Shown: positions 43,101-50,435 of the stretch, piece by piece
Layout: the number at the start of each line of letters is the position of its first letter
How positions within the stretch are numbered: the stretch's first letter is position 1
Source of the DNA: Paenibacillus cookii
GTDB taxonomy: Bacteria > Bacillota > Bacilli > Paenibacillales > Paenibacillaceae
Direction of reading: 5' to 3'
DNA length: 64,000 bases
NCBI RefSeq assembly: GCF_018333375.1
Contig: NZ_BORW01000025.1
Span: forward strand, 1 to 64,000
Notes under the pieces: model-generated
What the model saw: the letters and a program-made list of their open reading frames with translations, nothing else
What the model was told of the DNA's origin: nothing
Databases searched by the model: none
Translations under genes and position numbers: made by a program

Positions 43101-43318
43101 TGCGCTTCGCCCTTGCCGGGAGCATGAACGGCACAACGGCCGTGCCTTTGCTGCTCGACGATCTGTTCGTCAACTTCGACGAGGAGCGGATGTGCTCCGC
43201 CCTCGATCTGGCGGGCAAGCTGGCGGCGGAGCGGCAAATCATCATGCTGACCTGCCACCGTTATATTCTGGATCATGTAAGGCAAAGGCTGCCTCAGGCC
43301 GAAATCATCCGGATTTGA
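40130..43318 (+). CDS. yhaN: YhaN-type AAA ATPase (SbcC/Rad50-like) with internal membrane segment
   Basis: 1062 residues. Walker A GPNEAGKS at residues 30-37; Q-loop region TQDDLEKGLLGGLSRDMFKQLFA; long coiled-coil arms (about 190-490 and 560-920); a hydrophobic stretch at about residues 500-545 (LLWGSVLLTLLLPGALWLLQ, then GAALALLAAADAGLWLG) between the arms; the C-terminal signature LSRGTAEQLYLAMRFAL and Walker B VPLLLDDLFVNFDEER. The membrane segment takes the place of the Rad50 zinc hook, so the coil tips would be at the membrane. It partners YhaO. It ends overlapping the convergent ykvI-type gene by 14 bp. Confidence 0.9.
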   Translation: MHIERLQIQGFGRIRDRDIRLNAPITVLAGPNEAGKSTILHFVRAMLYGIPSRSYPGERFEPPGGGAHGGVLTARAEDGSAWTVSRFASREGGSASGRGERLSIVKTTAQGTAVHMTQDDLEKGLLGGLSRDMFKQLFAVTLTELQEIRTLQSEEMGSYLFHAGFGGGAGIVRAERRLFQEMERLYKPRGRVQESAKVLQSIERLEREISESRAYLSKYMAADSKLLETGKSIGETEQKRAGISDRLVLLRKAQDIRPQWLKWKEAALELAGLPEAASYPEEGVLRWHRLQEELDRLRIRQKELEHAEAAMNEQLGRLQPAESLLAKGPLIDRLAARREPIQVRIKELQEFSGEEAALREQLQRLLRQMDPRWGMAELRAFSGSAAEREAVRRYAAGFAGYDRRMESLAWEREQKGRQLEAAEYELRRAEAAYGEKKEDGTARFAMFIPKSKAELLPVWNEIQSAAERWRETRLERFSLQEMEEREAAVDKRIRALYRKLLWGSVLLTLLLPGALWLLQSPLGAGAALALLAAADAGLWLGSRRSSAKAERTSRRHAKSYDPGNEESRLSSLISSLVADPLAASARAEGKGEGRRDAFFAEQDLESALRELRKLVDAWLLWQDELERSKAEALSARQRTEALRHELASLRRKMDKEQGIFAELEKEWQHWLAERELQASSSPETVMDLFGFAEQGMELVRRLDWLDRKMRGLEQEIRAYEEECRLVLPDREESGPSTFFRLEAAERAWDEEKKLLRQREIVISRLEPVQEERIRVNGEIEAVTRSMASLLAEAKAADGEQFLRLGAASERRKELERNIRQLAVGMFGGWPRERGEALRCVLDEHDAASLDEAVKEAERELGQAELLLSELRQLQGRLLQERDDLARLCAQDTALQQLEEQKAALKDIAGQYAVRALCAEMIANTRSIYEREKQPQLLKLASSYFAELTRGSYARVVMKLGDKRLLAEHRSAGLIDSTLLSRGTAEQLYLAMRFALAGSMNGTTAVPLLLDDLFVNFDEERMCSALDLAGKLAAERQIIMLTCHRYILDHVRQRLPQAEIIRI

Positions 43319-44333
43319 GCATCAGCTTGACCACCCAGACGATCGCCAGGCAGCCGAACAGCGGGTACAGCACGGATAAAAGCGAACTAAACCCGATTTG
43401 GCTGAGCAGGAAACAGATGAACAAAACGGATGCCGTAATGAGCCTCGGGGAAATGGAAATATGCTGCTGCAGCTGAAGCGTCACCCCGTACAAATCCGCC
43501 ACGAACGTACTGAAGATTTCCAGGAAGATCAGGATGACGTAGATCAAATGGACGGCCGTTCCCAGATGGGAGGCGATGCTGCCCATAGGGATTTCGTATT
43601 GCCGGATGCCGGGCATATGCGCCGAGATGGCGATATGGGCCGAGAGCAGCATCAGCCCGACGCCGATTCCGCCCGCTATGCCTCCCCATTTGACGGCGGC
43701 CGCGCTTTCGGTTTTGCTTCCGAGCGGAACGAGGACGGCTTGGGCCAAAACGAGGTTAAAAGCGGTATAAATGATCGGCGATAGCCAAACCACGGACCAA
43801 TGCGAATCGGCGGGCAGGCTGAGAAAACGGTCGGCGGTGGGGAGCTTGGCCGTATTGAGAATCAGGACGACCGACAAGGAGAGCATTAGCGGAACGACGA
43901 TGCTGTTGAGCTGCATAATGGCATTCATGCCGTGCTTCAGCAAAAAAAACGTCCCTACGATCGTGATGAGCAGTCCGGTTTGATAATGCATGCCGAGATG
44001 CTCCATGAATACGGAGCCCGCCCCCGCGAGCATGACGCTGTTGACCCCGATCAAAATCAACAGCATGATGATGCTGATGACGGACCCCGCCTTCGGGCCG
44101 AAAAGATGTTTGTTCAGATCCTCGTAAGAGCGGGCGGAAATCCGGCGCGACAACAGCATCATTTTGGTGCCGAGCCATATGAACAGAATCGTCGCAAGCA
44201 AGATGGTCAGGGCGCCCCATTTGCCGAATCGGGTAAAAAACTGAATGATTTCCTGTCCGGTGGCAAATCCGGCCCCGACGACCGTTCCGATGTATGTAAA
44301 TGCGATTTGGATGATGCGTATCCCGGTTTTCAT
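43305..44333 (-). CDS. YkvI family membrane transporter
   Basis: 342 residues with about ten hydrophobic segments. It opens with RIIQIAFTYIGTVVGAGFATGQEIIQFFTRFG, in which the unwound GxGFATGQE segment is typical of YkvI and related APC-superfamily, LeuT-fold transporters. Substrate unknown; relatives are annotated as putative amino-acid-type symporters. ATG at 44333 with GGAGG (revcomp of CCTCC) about 5 nt upstream. Confidence 0.85.
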   Translation of the reverse strand: MKTGIRIIQIAFTYIGTVVGAGFATGQEIIQFFTRFGKWGALTILLATILFIWLGTKMMLLSRRISARSYEDLNKHLFGPKAGSVISIIMLLILIGVNSVMLAGAGSVFMEHLGMHYQTGLLITIVGTFFLLKHGMNAIMQLNSIVVPLMLSLSVVLILNTAKLPTADRFLSLPADSHWSVVWLSPIIYTAFNLVLAQAVLVPLGSKTESAAAVKWGGIAGGIGVGLMLLSAHIAISAHMPGIRQYEIPMGSIASHLGTAVHLIYVILIFLEIFSTFVADLYGVTLQLQQHISISPRLITASVLFICFLLSQIGFSSLLSVLYPLFGCLAIVWVVKLMLKSG

Positions 44334-44366
44334 TAGGTTCCTCCCTGCTTTAAAGCGGCGCTATTG

Positions 44367-44384
44367 TGTACTTCGCTTAGTACA
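44367..44384. promoter_or_regulatory. Operator-like palindrome TGTACTTCGCTTAGTACA
   Basis: A perfect 6-bp inverted repeat (TGTACT / AGTACA) with a 6-bp spacer in the 158-bp region between the divergent ykvI-type and dedA genes. No cognate regulator is identified. Confidence 0.35.
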
Positions 44385-44491
44385 GGTTATGATGGGATTG
44401 TGTAGGACATGACTCAGGCGTGTCCCCATCGGTTAGACCTCGAAAAAATATCCAACTGCTGCCACAGCATGAGAAAAGAGAGGCATAACGT

Positions 44492-45088
44492 TTGACGGAA
44501 ATTATGGTTTACCTGACACAATACGGTTATATCGCATTATTTGTTTTGCTGGCATTAGGAATCGTGGGCGTGCCGGTTCCGGACGAAACGCTGATCGCGG
44601 CCTTCGGCGGCATGATCGCGCAGGGGCATTTTCATTTTGCCGTCGCGCTTGCCGTCACGTTTACGGGAAGCATGACGGGGATGATGATCAGCTATGCGCT
44701 GGGAAGAAAAGTAGGGAAGCCGCTATTGGAACGGTACGGCAAATGGGTCCGGCTCACGCCGGGGCGCCTGAAGTCCGCCGAAGCCTGGTTTAAGCGGTAC
44801 GGCGCCTTCAGCATCGTGATCGGGTATTTCATTCCCGGATTGCGCCACTTGTCTTCCTATATGGCCGGGATATCCAAACTGCCCGTGGGACGTTACGCCG
44901 CTTATGCGGCATTGGGCGCGCTGCTGTTTTGTTCGACGTTTCTGCTGATCGGGCATGCGGTCGGGTATCATTGGAACGAAATCGCGATCATGATGCAGCG
45001 GTCGTCGCTCAAGGTCGGGGTGCTGGTGACCGTGCTGCTCGTTGCAATGCTTGCGGTCGCGGGGTTCGTTTGGCGGCGGAGACGTTAA
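44492..45088 (+). CDS. DedA family membrane protein
   Basis: 198 residues, SNARE-associated/DedA family. Typical segments: VPVPDETLIAAFGG, GSMTGMMISYALGRKVGKPLLERYG and RYGAFSIVIGYFIPGLRHLSSYMAG, with the conserved Arg of the F/YxRxxPxxR-like motif varied to GYFIPGLRH. Family members act as phospholipid scramblases or flippases in envelope homeostasis. TTG start at 44492 behind AGAGAGG. xpt follows about 90 bp downstream. Confidence 0.9.
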   Translation: MTEIMVYLTQYGYIALFVLLALGIVGVPVPDETLIAAFGGMIAQGHFHFAVALAVTFTGSMTGMMISYALGRKVGKPLLERYGKWVRLTPGRLKSAEAWFKRYGAFSIVIGYFIPGLRHLSSYMAGISKLPVGRYAAYAALGALLFCSTFLLIGHAVGYHWNEIAIMMQRSSLKVGVLVTVLLVAMLAVAGFVWRRRR

Positions 45089-45179
45089 ACGCGGTGGTTC
45101 GCCGTTTCCGTTACAGGGTATGAATTTTTTTGAAAGGACGTCGATCGACGTTTTTCTTAATCGTTTTGGGGGTTATGAA

Positions 45180-45752
45180 ATGGAAAAATTAAAGCAAAGG
45201 ATTATTGAAGAAAGCACGGTCATGTCGGAGCAGGTGCTGAATTTGGACGGCATTTTGAATCATCAGGTGGATCCCGAACTGACGATGGAGATGGGCCGGG
45301 AATTTGCCGCGCGGTTTGCGGATGCAGGCGTCACGCGCGTCATCACGGTGGAATCCTCGGGCATTTCCGTCGCGTTTGCGACGGCGCTGGAGCTTGGGGT
45401 GCCGCTCGTGTTCGCGCGCCGCAAAAAAACGCTTTTGGCCGACCCCGACGCGTTATGCGAGCGTGTCCCGTCCTTTACGAAAGGGATCGTCACCGATATC
45501 ATGCTGTCGCGCAAGTACATCCGGCCAGAGGATAAGGTGCTGTTTATCGACGACATTATCGCCAACGGCGATGCGGCCAGAGGGCTCGTCAAAATTATCG
45601 AACGTTCGGGCGCGGAGCTGGCCGGCCTCGGCGTCGTCGTCGAAAAATGCTTCCAGGCCGGCGCGCGCACGATCCGCGAGCAGGGAATCCGTTTGGAGTC
45701 GCTTGTAAGGATCGAGTCGCTCGATCACGGAACCATCACCTTTGCCGACTGA
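45180..45752 (+). CDS. xpt: Xanthine phosphoribosyltransferase
   Basis: 190 residues, converting xanthine plus PRPP to XMP in purine salvage. The PRPP-binding loop VLFIDDIIANGDA lies at residues 120-132; other conserved parts are ILNHQVDPELTMEMG, VESSGISVAFATALELGVPLVFARR and IESL. The ATG at 45180 follows GGGGGTTATGAA; in-frame codons upstream are unlikely to be used. Unlike B. subtilis, pbuX is not adjacent and no purine riboswitch is visible in the short leader. Confidence 0.93.
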   Translation: MEKLKQRIIEESTVMSEQVLNLDGILNHQVDPELTMEMGREFAARFADAGVTRVITVESSGISVAFATALELGVPLVFARRKKTLLADPDALCERVPSFTKGIVTDIMLSRKYIRPEDKVLFIDDIIANGDAARGLVKIIERSGAELAGLGVVVEKCFQAGARTIREQGIRLESLVRIESLDHGTITFAD

Positions 45753-45774
45753 TCGTCCAAATATAAACAATTTC

Positions 45775-45803
45775 TTTCAAGTGGCGTCCTTTTCGCTTAT
45801 AAT
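45775..45803 (+). promoter_or_regulatory. Promoter of the 45836 gene
   Basis: Consensus -10 TATAAT at 45798-45803 with a weak -35 (TTTCAA, 45775-45780) at 17-bp spacing. Confidence 0.5.
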
Positions 45804-45835
45804 ATACTTAAGAACTCGAGAGGGGAGGCAGCGAA

Positions 45836-46165
45836 ATGGGGAAAGAACCGGTAACCGAACAGTTTTTCGTCGATAAACTGGCTGCAGCCAAAGATCATTT
45901 CGAACGCGCATTGGATTGCAAACATACGGAGTTTGATGATCTGTATCCCTACATGATGGAGCATCCTCAATTTTTCTGGTACAAACGTTACGTCGCCTGG
46001 TCGGAACTTCTGACCATCGTGCGTATGTGTGATGAGCTTGACTTTTCCTGGAAGGATTTGTTCGCCCCTCATCAAGTGGAGTATGTCGAAAAACGGGTGA
46101 TGTCTTCTACAGTGCTTGATTTTTGGTTTGAGAAAAATGACAGCAAAGAGCATGCGCAACGCTAA
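45836..46165 (+). CDS. Conserved hypothetical protein, 109 aa
   Basis: Not recognised. A soluble, aromatic-rich, acidic protein (FFVDKLAAAKDHFERALDCKHTEFDDLYPYMMEHPQFFWYKRYVAWSELLTIVRMCDEL) that looks all-helical. AGGGGAGGC precedes the ATG by about 7 nt. It has its own promoter and terminator, so it is a genuine gene. No partner is indicated by the neighbours. Confidence 0.75.
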   Translation: MGKEPVTEQFFVDKLAAAKDHFERALDCKHTEFDDLYPYMMEHPQFFWYKRYVAWSELLTIVRMCDELDFSWKDLFAPHQVEYVEKRVMSSTVLDFWFEKNDSKEHAQR

Positions 46166-46213
46166 TTCTTGCACGAACGTGGAATTCAGCCGGCAAGCCG
46201 CTGCAAAAGATAT

Positions 46214-46244
46214 GACCTAAATGAATCCATTTAGGTCTTTTTTT
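46214..46244 (+). terminator. Terminator of the 45836-46165 gene
   Basis: GACCTAAATG (46214-46223) and CATTTAGGTC (46228-46237) with a 4-nt loop, followed by seven T. Confidence 0.9.
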
Positions 46245-46277
46245 GTGATACGAACAAAGGAAAGGAGGCCGCTTGCG

Positions 46278-46493
46278 ATGATTACCGACGAACAGCTCAA
46301 CAACTACCGCCTTTCCGGAGAAATGGTCAGGGTGGTTCGCGACAGTCTTGAAGAAAACGACGTAAAAGGCATCGTGGTGGCGTGGGACGACAATCATGTG
46401 CTGATCCGGCGCCGCAACCGGAAGGTCGTCAAGCTTGACCGGAATTATTTGTTCCAGCCGGCGGACGAGCCCCGCAAAAACCCCGAAGCTTGA
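46278..46493 (+). CDS. Small conserved hypothetical protein, 71 aa
   Basis: Not recognised. MITDEQLNNYRLSGEMVRVVRDSLEENDVKGIVVAWDDNHVLIRRRNRKVVKLDRNYLFQPADEPRKNPEA. The central part (KGIVVAWDDNHVLIRRRNRKVVKLD) has alternating hydrophobic and basic residues suggestive of a small beta-barrel. GGAGG lies 9 nt before the ATG at 46278. It starts just past the terminator of the previous gene. Confidence 0.7.
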   Translation: MITDEQLNNYRLSGEMVRVVRDSLEENDVKGIVVAWDDNHVLIRRRNRKVVKLDRNYLFQPADEPRKNPEA

Positions 46494-46693
46494 GCTTTCG
46501 GGATGATATAGCTGTAAGCAAAGCCGTTTTAACCTAAGGAATCCTCCTGCCTACATGGCAGAGCAGGGCTTCTCCGGTGTTAAAGCGGCTTTTTTGCAGC
46601 TGGGGAATGCATATTCCGGCGCTGCGCGCCAAAAAAGGTTCCGGCTTCAGCCCGAACTTCTGTGCCGCCGATCCGGGAAGAACAAGGGATTCC

Positions 46694-47116
46694 TTACGTC
46701 GTCGAAACAGGAGGGGAAAGAGGGTTGCCCGGAGAAAAGCCGGTGCCGACATTCGGAACGAGTCCCAGATAAGCCTTCATGCGGGCCATCATTTCGCTGC
46801 GGAAAGCCGGCCATAAAATGTTCATTTCGCCCGTGTAACCCCTGCATACATATTCCGCGCCGATGCCGCGTTCGTCTTGAAGGATGCGGTATACGCGGAT
46901 TCGGCGGCTTTTGAATTCGCGTTTGACGCCGGACAGCAGCGTTAAGGCTTGGCGGTCGCCTCCGGCCACCACCTCCATGTACAGCTCGGGCGTTTTGAAC
47001 ACGCCGCTTTCTTCCATGATGCGAAGGTCCCGCTCAAACACTTTGTGAATGTATTGCAGCAGAAGATAACTTTTGATCAGCGCCAGTTCGTCGCGGGTTA
47101 TGCCTGGTGCAGTCAT
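46694..47116 (-). CDS. Conserved hypothetical protein, 140 aa
   Basis: Not firmly recognised. Helical N-terminus (ITRDELALIKSYLLLQYIHKVFERDLRIMEESGVFKTPELYMEVV) and a more basic C-terminal part (VKREFKSRRIRVYRILQDERGIGAEYVCRGYTGEMNILW). It resembles short Bacillales proteins of the YhjD kind, of unknown function. ATG 47116 is chosen because AAAGGCGGTGATC lies upstream; an ATG at 47137 would add seven residues. Confidence 0.65.
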   Translation of the reverse strand: MTAPGITRDELALIKSYLLLQYIHKVFERDLRIMEESGVFKTPELYMEVVAGGDRQALTLLSGVKREFKSRRIRVYRILQDERGIGAEYVCRGYTGEMNILWPAFRSEMMARMKAYLGLVPNVGTGFSPGNPLSPPVSTT

Positions 47117-47255
47117 GTAAGGATCACCGCCTTTCATGGGAACTCATGTTCTTATTTTATCCCGCCTGCCGCATTTTAATCAATGCTTTTTCGCTGGCAG
47201 TTGCTTCCGATTTTCATAAACATAAAATGGATCCCTAAAAAATATCGAAAAAGCG

Positions 47256-47284
47256 TTGACTATATTTTAAAATCATGGTATGAT
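47256..47284 (+). promoter_or_regulatory. SigA promoter of tRNA-Leu
   Basis: -35 TTGACT (47256-47261), 17-bp spacer, -10 TATGAT (47279-47284), about 60 bp before the tRNA. Confidence 0.8.
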
Positions 47285-47344
47285 CTATCTTGTCGCCGCC
47301 AAAGAGTTATAAAACAACGAAAGCGCTAAGCGATGAATACATAT

Positions 47345-47429
<85 letters not shown>

Positions 47430-47437
47430 TCGCTTAT

Positions 47438-47482
47438 AAACAGACCCGTAAATTATGTTCATAATTTACGGGTCTGTTTTTT
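47438..47482. terminator. Terminator of tRNA-Leu, also downstream of oppF
   Basis: Perfect 19-bp inverted repeat (47438-47456 and 47461-47479, arm AAACAGACCCGTAAATTAT) with a 4-nt loop and TTTT following. On the minus strand it lies 40 bp past the oppF stop, where TTTAT follows the stem. Confidence 0.92.
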
Positions 47483-47519
47483 TATGCAATCCGCAAAGAA
47501 ATTGGCGAGTCGCGGTTTC

Positions 47520-48479
47520 TTAAACGAGGTGGCAGGCGACGATGCGCCCCGGTTTCGCTTCCCGGAGCTCGGGTTTGCTTTCCGTACAGACCGCCGCCGC
47601 GTAAGGGCATCGCGTCCGGAAGGGGCAGCCGCTTGGCGGTTTGAGCGGACTGGGAAGCTCGCCGCTGAGCACGATCCGCTCCTTGCCCGCCTCCACGTCG
47701 GGATCCGGGACGGGGATGGCGGACATGAGCGCGCGCGTGTACGGGTGCAGCGGTTCCGCATACAGCGTTTCGCTGTCGGCCAGCTCCATGATTTGCCCCA
47801 AATACATGACGGCAACGCGATCGCTGATATGTTTGACCATGGACAGATCATGCGCGATGAACAGGTACGTCAGTCCAAGCCGTTTCTGCAAATCTCTCAG
47901 CAGGTTGACGACCTGGGCCTGGATCGATACGTCCAGCGCCGAGATTGGCTCGTCGCAAATGATGAACTTCGGATCGACCGCGAGCGCGCGGGCGATCCCG
48001 ATACGTTGGCGCTGTCCGCCCGAGAACTCGTGAGGGTAGCGGGTGGCATGATCGGGGTTTAAGCCAACCATGTGGAGCAGTTCCTCGACCCGATGCCTGC
48101 GCGCCGAACGGCTGTCGGCGAGACGGTGAATGTCCAGCGCCTCCCCGATAATGTCCATGATCGTCATGCGCGGATTCAACGATGCGTAGGGATCCTGGAA
48201 GATCATCTGCATCTCCCGGCGGAGCGCCTTCAGCTGGCGCGGCTTGAGCCGATAAATGTTCGTTCCTCCGTACCAGGTTTCCCCTTCCGTCGGCTCGTAC
48301 AAGCGGAGGATCGTCCGTCCCGCCGTCGACTTTCCGCATCCCGATTCGCCTACCATTCCAAGCGTCTCTCCTTGGCGGACGCTGAAGCTCACGTCATCGA
48401 CGGCCTTCAGGGTCTGGCCCCGTCCCAAGTGAAAATGCTTGCTCAGCCGGTGGACCCGGAGCAATGGCTCTGTGTTCAT
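47520..48479 (-). CDS. oppF: Oligopeptide ABC transporter ATPase OppF
   Basis: 319 residues. ABC ATPase with Walker A GESGCGKST, signature FSGGQRQRIGIARAL, Walker B IICDEPISALD and the H-loop AHDLSMVKHISD. The C-terminal peptide-importer extension contains GCPFRTRCPYAAAVC, whose cysteines bind an Fe-S cluster in some relatives. It energises peptide import together with OppD. Its ATG overlaps the oppD stop (ATGA, 4 bp). Last gene of the operon, closed by a terminator. Confidence 0.93.
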   Translation of the reverse strand: MNTEPLLRVHRLSKHFHLGRGQTLKAVDDVSFSVRQGETLGMVGESGCGKSTAGRTILRLYEPTEGETWYGGTNIYRLKPRQLKALRREMQMIFQDPYASLNPRMTIMDIIGEALDIHRLADSRSARRHRVEELLHMVGLNPDHATRYPHEFSGGQRQRIGIARALAVDPKFIICDEPISALDVSIQAQVVNLLRDLQKRLGLTYLFIAHDLSMVKHISDRVAVMYLGQIMELADSETLYAEPLHPYTRALMSAIPVPDPDVEAGKERIVLSGELPSPLKPPSGCPFRTRCPYAAAVCTESKPELREAKPGRIVACHLV

Positions 48480-49468
48480 CTGGCCACCTCCCGTGCCAGC
48501 GGATGCAGCAGCCAGCAGCTTGCGCTGTGCGTTTCCCCGATGGCGGTCTTTTCCGGCAGCCGCTCCCGGCAGATGCGCATCGCATCCCCGCAGCGGGCCC
48601 AGAACGGACAGCCGGACGGCGGATTGGAAAGATCGGGCGGCGTGCCGTAGATCGGCACGAGGGGCTCATCCTTGCTCCGGTCGATGCGCGGCAGGGACCG
48701 CAATAATCCCCGGGTATACGGGTGCTGCGGCTGCTTGAATATTTCCCGCTTGGTGCCGGTCTCGACGATTTGGCCCGCATACATGACGATCACGCGGTCG
48801 CACAGATCCGCCACGATGCCCAAATCATGCGTAATCAGGATGATCGATGTCCCGAATTCGCGCTGCAGAGATTTTAGCACTCGCAGAATCTGCGCCTGGA
48901 TCGTCACGTCCAGGGCCGTAGTCGGCTCGTCCGCGATGAGCAGCGCCGGGCGGCAGGCCAGTGCCATGGCAATCATCGCCCGCTGCCTCATCCCGCCGGA
49001 GAATTCGTGCGGATATTGCGAGAAGCGCGAGGCGGGATGGGGAATCCCGACCATCTCCAACATATCGATCGCCCGCCGCTTGGCTTCGCTAGCCGTCAAA
49101 CGTTGATGTTTGTGCAGCACTTCGGTAATCTGGCGGCCGATCGTCATCGTCGGATTCAGCGATGTCATCGGATCCTGGAAGATCATCCCGATATCCTTGC
49201 CCCGAATGGATTGCATCTCCCGCTCTTTCAAACGCAGCAGATCTTTTCCCTGGAACCGGATCGTTCCTTCGCGGATTCGGGCGGGATGCTGCGGCAAAAG
49301 CCGCATGATCGCTTGGGCGGTCACGCTTTTGCCACAGCCGGATTCGCCGACGATGGCGACCGCTTCGCCGGGTTGGATATGGAATCCGATGCCGCGCACG
49401 GCCTGCACTTCGCCGCCGCGGACGGGAAAGGAGACGCGGAGATCTTGGACTTCGAGCAACGGTTGCAT
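48476..49468 (-). CDS. oppD: Oligopeptide ABC transporter ATPase OppD
   Basis: 330 residues. Walker A GESGCGKSV, signature FSGGMRQRAMIAMAL, Walker B LLIADEPTTALD, H-loop THDLGIVADLCD; the C-terminal extension has GCPFWARCGDAMRIC. Second ATPase of the peptide importer. It starts 19 bp after the oppC stop, with AAGGAGGG upstream. Confidence 0.93.
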   Translation of the reverse strand: MQPLLEVQDLRVSFPVRGGEVQAVRGIGFHIQPGEAVAIVGESGCGKSVTAQAIMRLLPQHPARIREGTIRFQGKDLLRLKEREMQSIRGKDIGMIFQDPMTSLNPTMTIGRQITEVLHKHQRLTASEAKRRAIDMLEMVGIPHPASRFSQYPHEFSGGMRQRAMIAMALACRPALLIADEPTTALDVTIQAQILRVLKSLQREFGTSIILITHDLGIVADLCDRVIVMYAGQIVETGTKREIFKQPQHPYTRGLLRSLPRIDRSKDEPLVPIYGTPPDLSNPPSGCPFWARCGDAMRICRERLPEKTAIGETHSASCWLLHPLAREVAR

Positions 49469-49487
49469 GGGAGAACCCTCCTTGTCC

Positions 49488-50435
49488 TTATTTTTTCATT
49501 TTCGGATCGAGCGCGTCGCGAAGCCCGTCTCCGAACAGATTGAAGCACAACATCATCAAGCTGATGAACAGCGCAGGGAAAGCAAGGCGCCAAGGATAAA
49601 TGATCATGGTCTTCAGCGCGTCATTGATCATCGTCCCCCAGGACGCGGCCGGGGATTGCACGCCAAGCCCAAGGAAACTCAGCACCGCTTCGCTGAAGAT
49701 GGCCGTCGGCACGGCCAAGGTCAAGGTGACGATAATCGGGCCCATCGCATTCGGCAGGAGGTGACGGAACAGAATGCGCATGTGAGGCGAACCCAGGGAA
49801 CGGGAGGCGAGGGCATACTCCTGGTTTTTGAGCTGCATCATCTGCCCGCGCACGATCCAGGACATATTGATCCAGCCGGTCACGCACAGCGCCAAAATAA
49901 TCGTGCCCAGACTCGGCTCGAAGACCACCACGAGCAGGATCGCCACCAGCAAATCGGGAACGGAGTAGATGATTTCGGAGATTTTGTTCATCGCGTCGTC
50001 GAGGCGTCCGCCGACGTAACCCATGATGCCGCCGTAGACCACGCCGATCACGAGATTGATGGCCGCCGCGGAGAAGCCGACGGTGAGCGAAATGCGGGCG
50101 CCCATCCACGTTCGGGCGAACATGTCGCGGCCGAGATCGTCGGTTCCGAACCAATGTTCGGCGGAAGGGGGCAGATTCGTCTGCTCCAAGTTGTTGGAGT
50201 AATAATCGTAGGGCGTCAGCACCGGGCCGATGATCGCCATCAAGATGATCAGCAGCAGGAAGGCAAGGGCCGCCATGGCAACCCGGTTGCCGAGCAGGCG
50301 CAGCCAGGCTTCGCGCCATGCGGACAGGCTTGGTTGTCCGATCGCTTCCGCCGCATGTTCGCCGACGTCGGCCTTCCGGAAATCTTCCAAAGTCAAGGCG
50401 CGTTCTTCGGCAGTCGAGGAATGGGGCATGGTCAT
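49488..50435 (-). CDS. oppC: Oligopeptide ABC transporter permease OppC
   Basis: 315 residues; N-terminal cytoplasmic segment, then six predicted membrane helices. The permease coupling (EAA-type) motif is ASRSLGSPHMRILFRHLLPNAMGPIIV, and the N-terminal OppC block is WREAWLRLLGNRVAMAALAFLLLI. ATG 50435 is chosen (AAAGGAGA upstream) and overlaps the oppB stop by 4 bp; the open frame extends upstream but is only oppB antiphase sequence. Confidence 0.92.
   Translation of the reverse strand: MTMPHSSTAEERALTLEDFRKADVGEHAAEAIGQPSLSAWREAWLRLLGNRVAMAALAFLLLIILMAIIGPVLTPYDYYSNNLEQTNLPPSAEHWFGTDDLGRDMFARTWMGARISLTVGFSAAAINLVIGVVYGGIMGYVGGRLDDAMNKISEIIYSVPDLLVAILLVVVFEPSLGTIILALCVTGWINMSWIVRGQMMQLKNQEYALASRSLGSPHMRILFRHLLPNAMGPIIVTLTLAVPTAIFSEAVLSFLGLGVQSPAASWGTMINDALKTMIIYPWRLAFPALFISLMMLCFNLFGDGLRDALDPKMKK

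Noticed and set aside
45089..45179. Purine riboswitch in front of xpt
   Set aside because: The leader is too short and partly inside the dedA 3' region; no aptamer-like paired core was seen.
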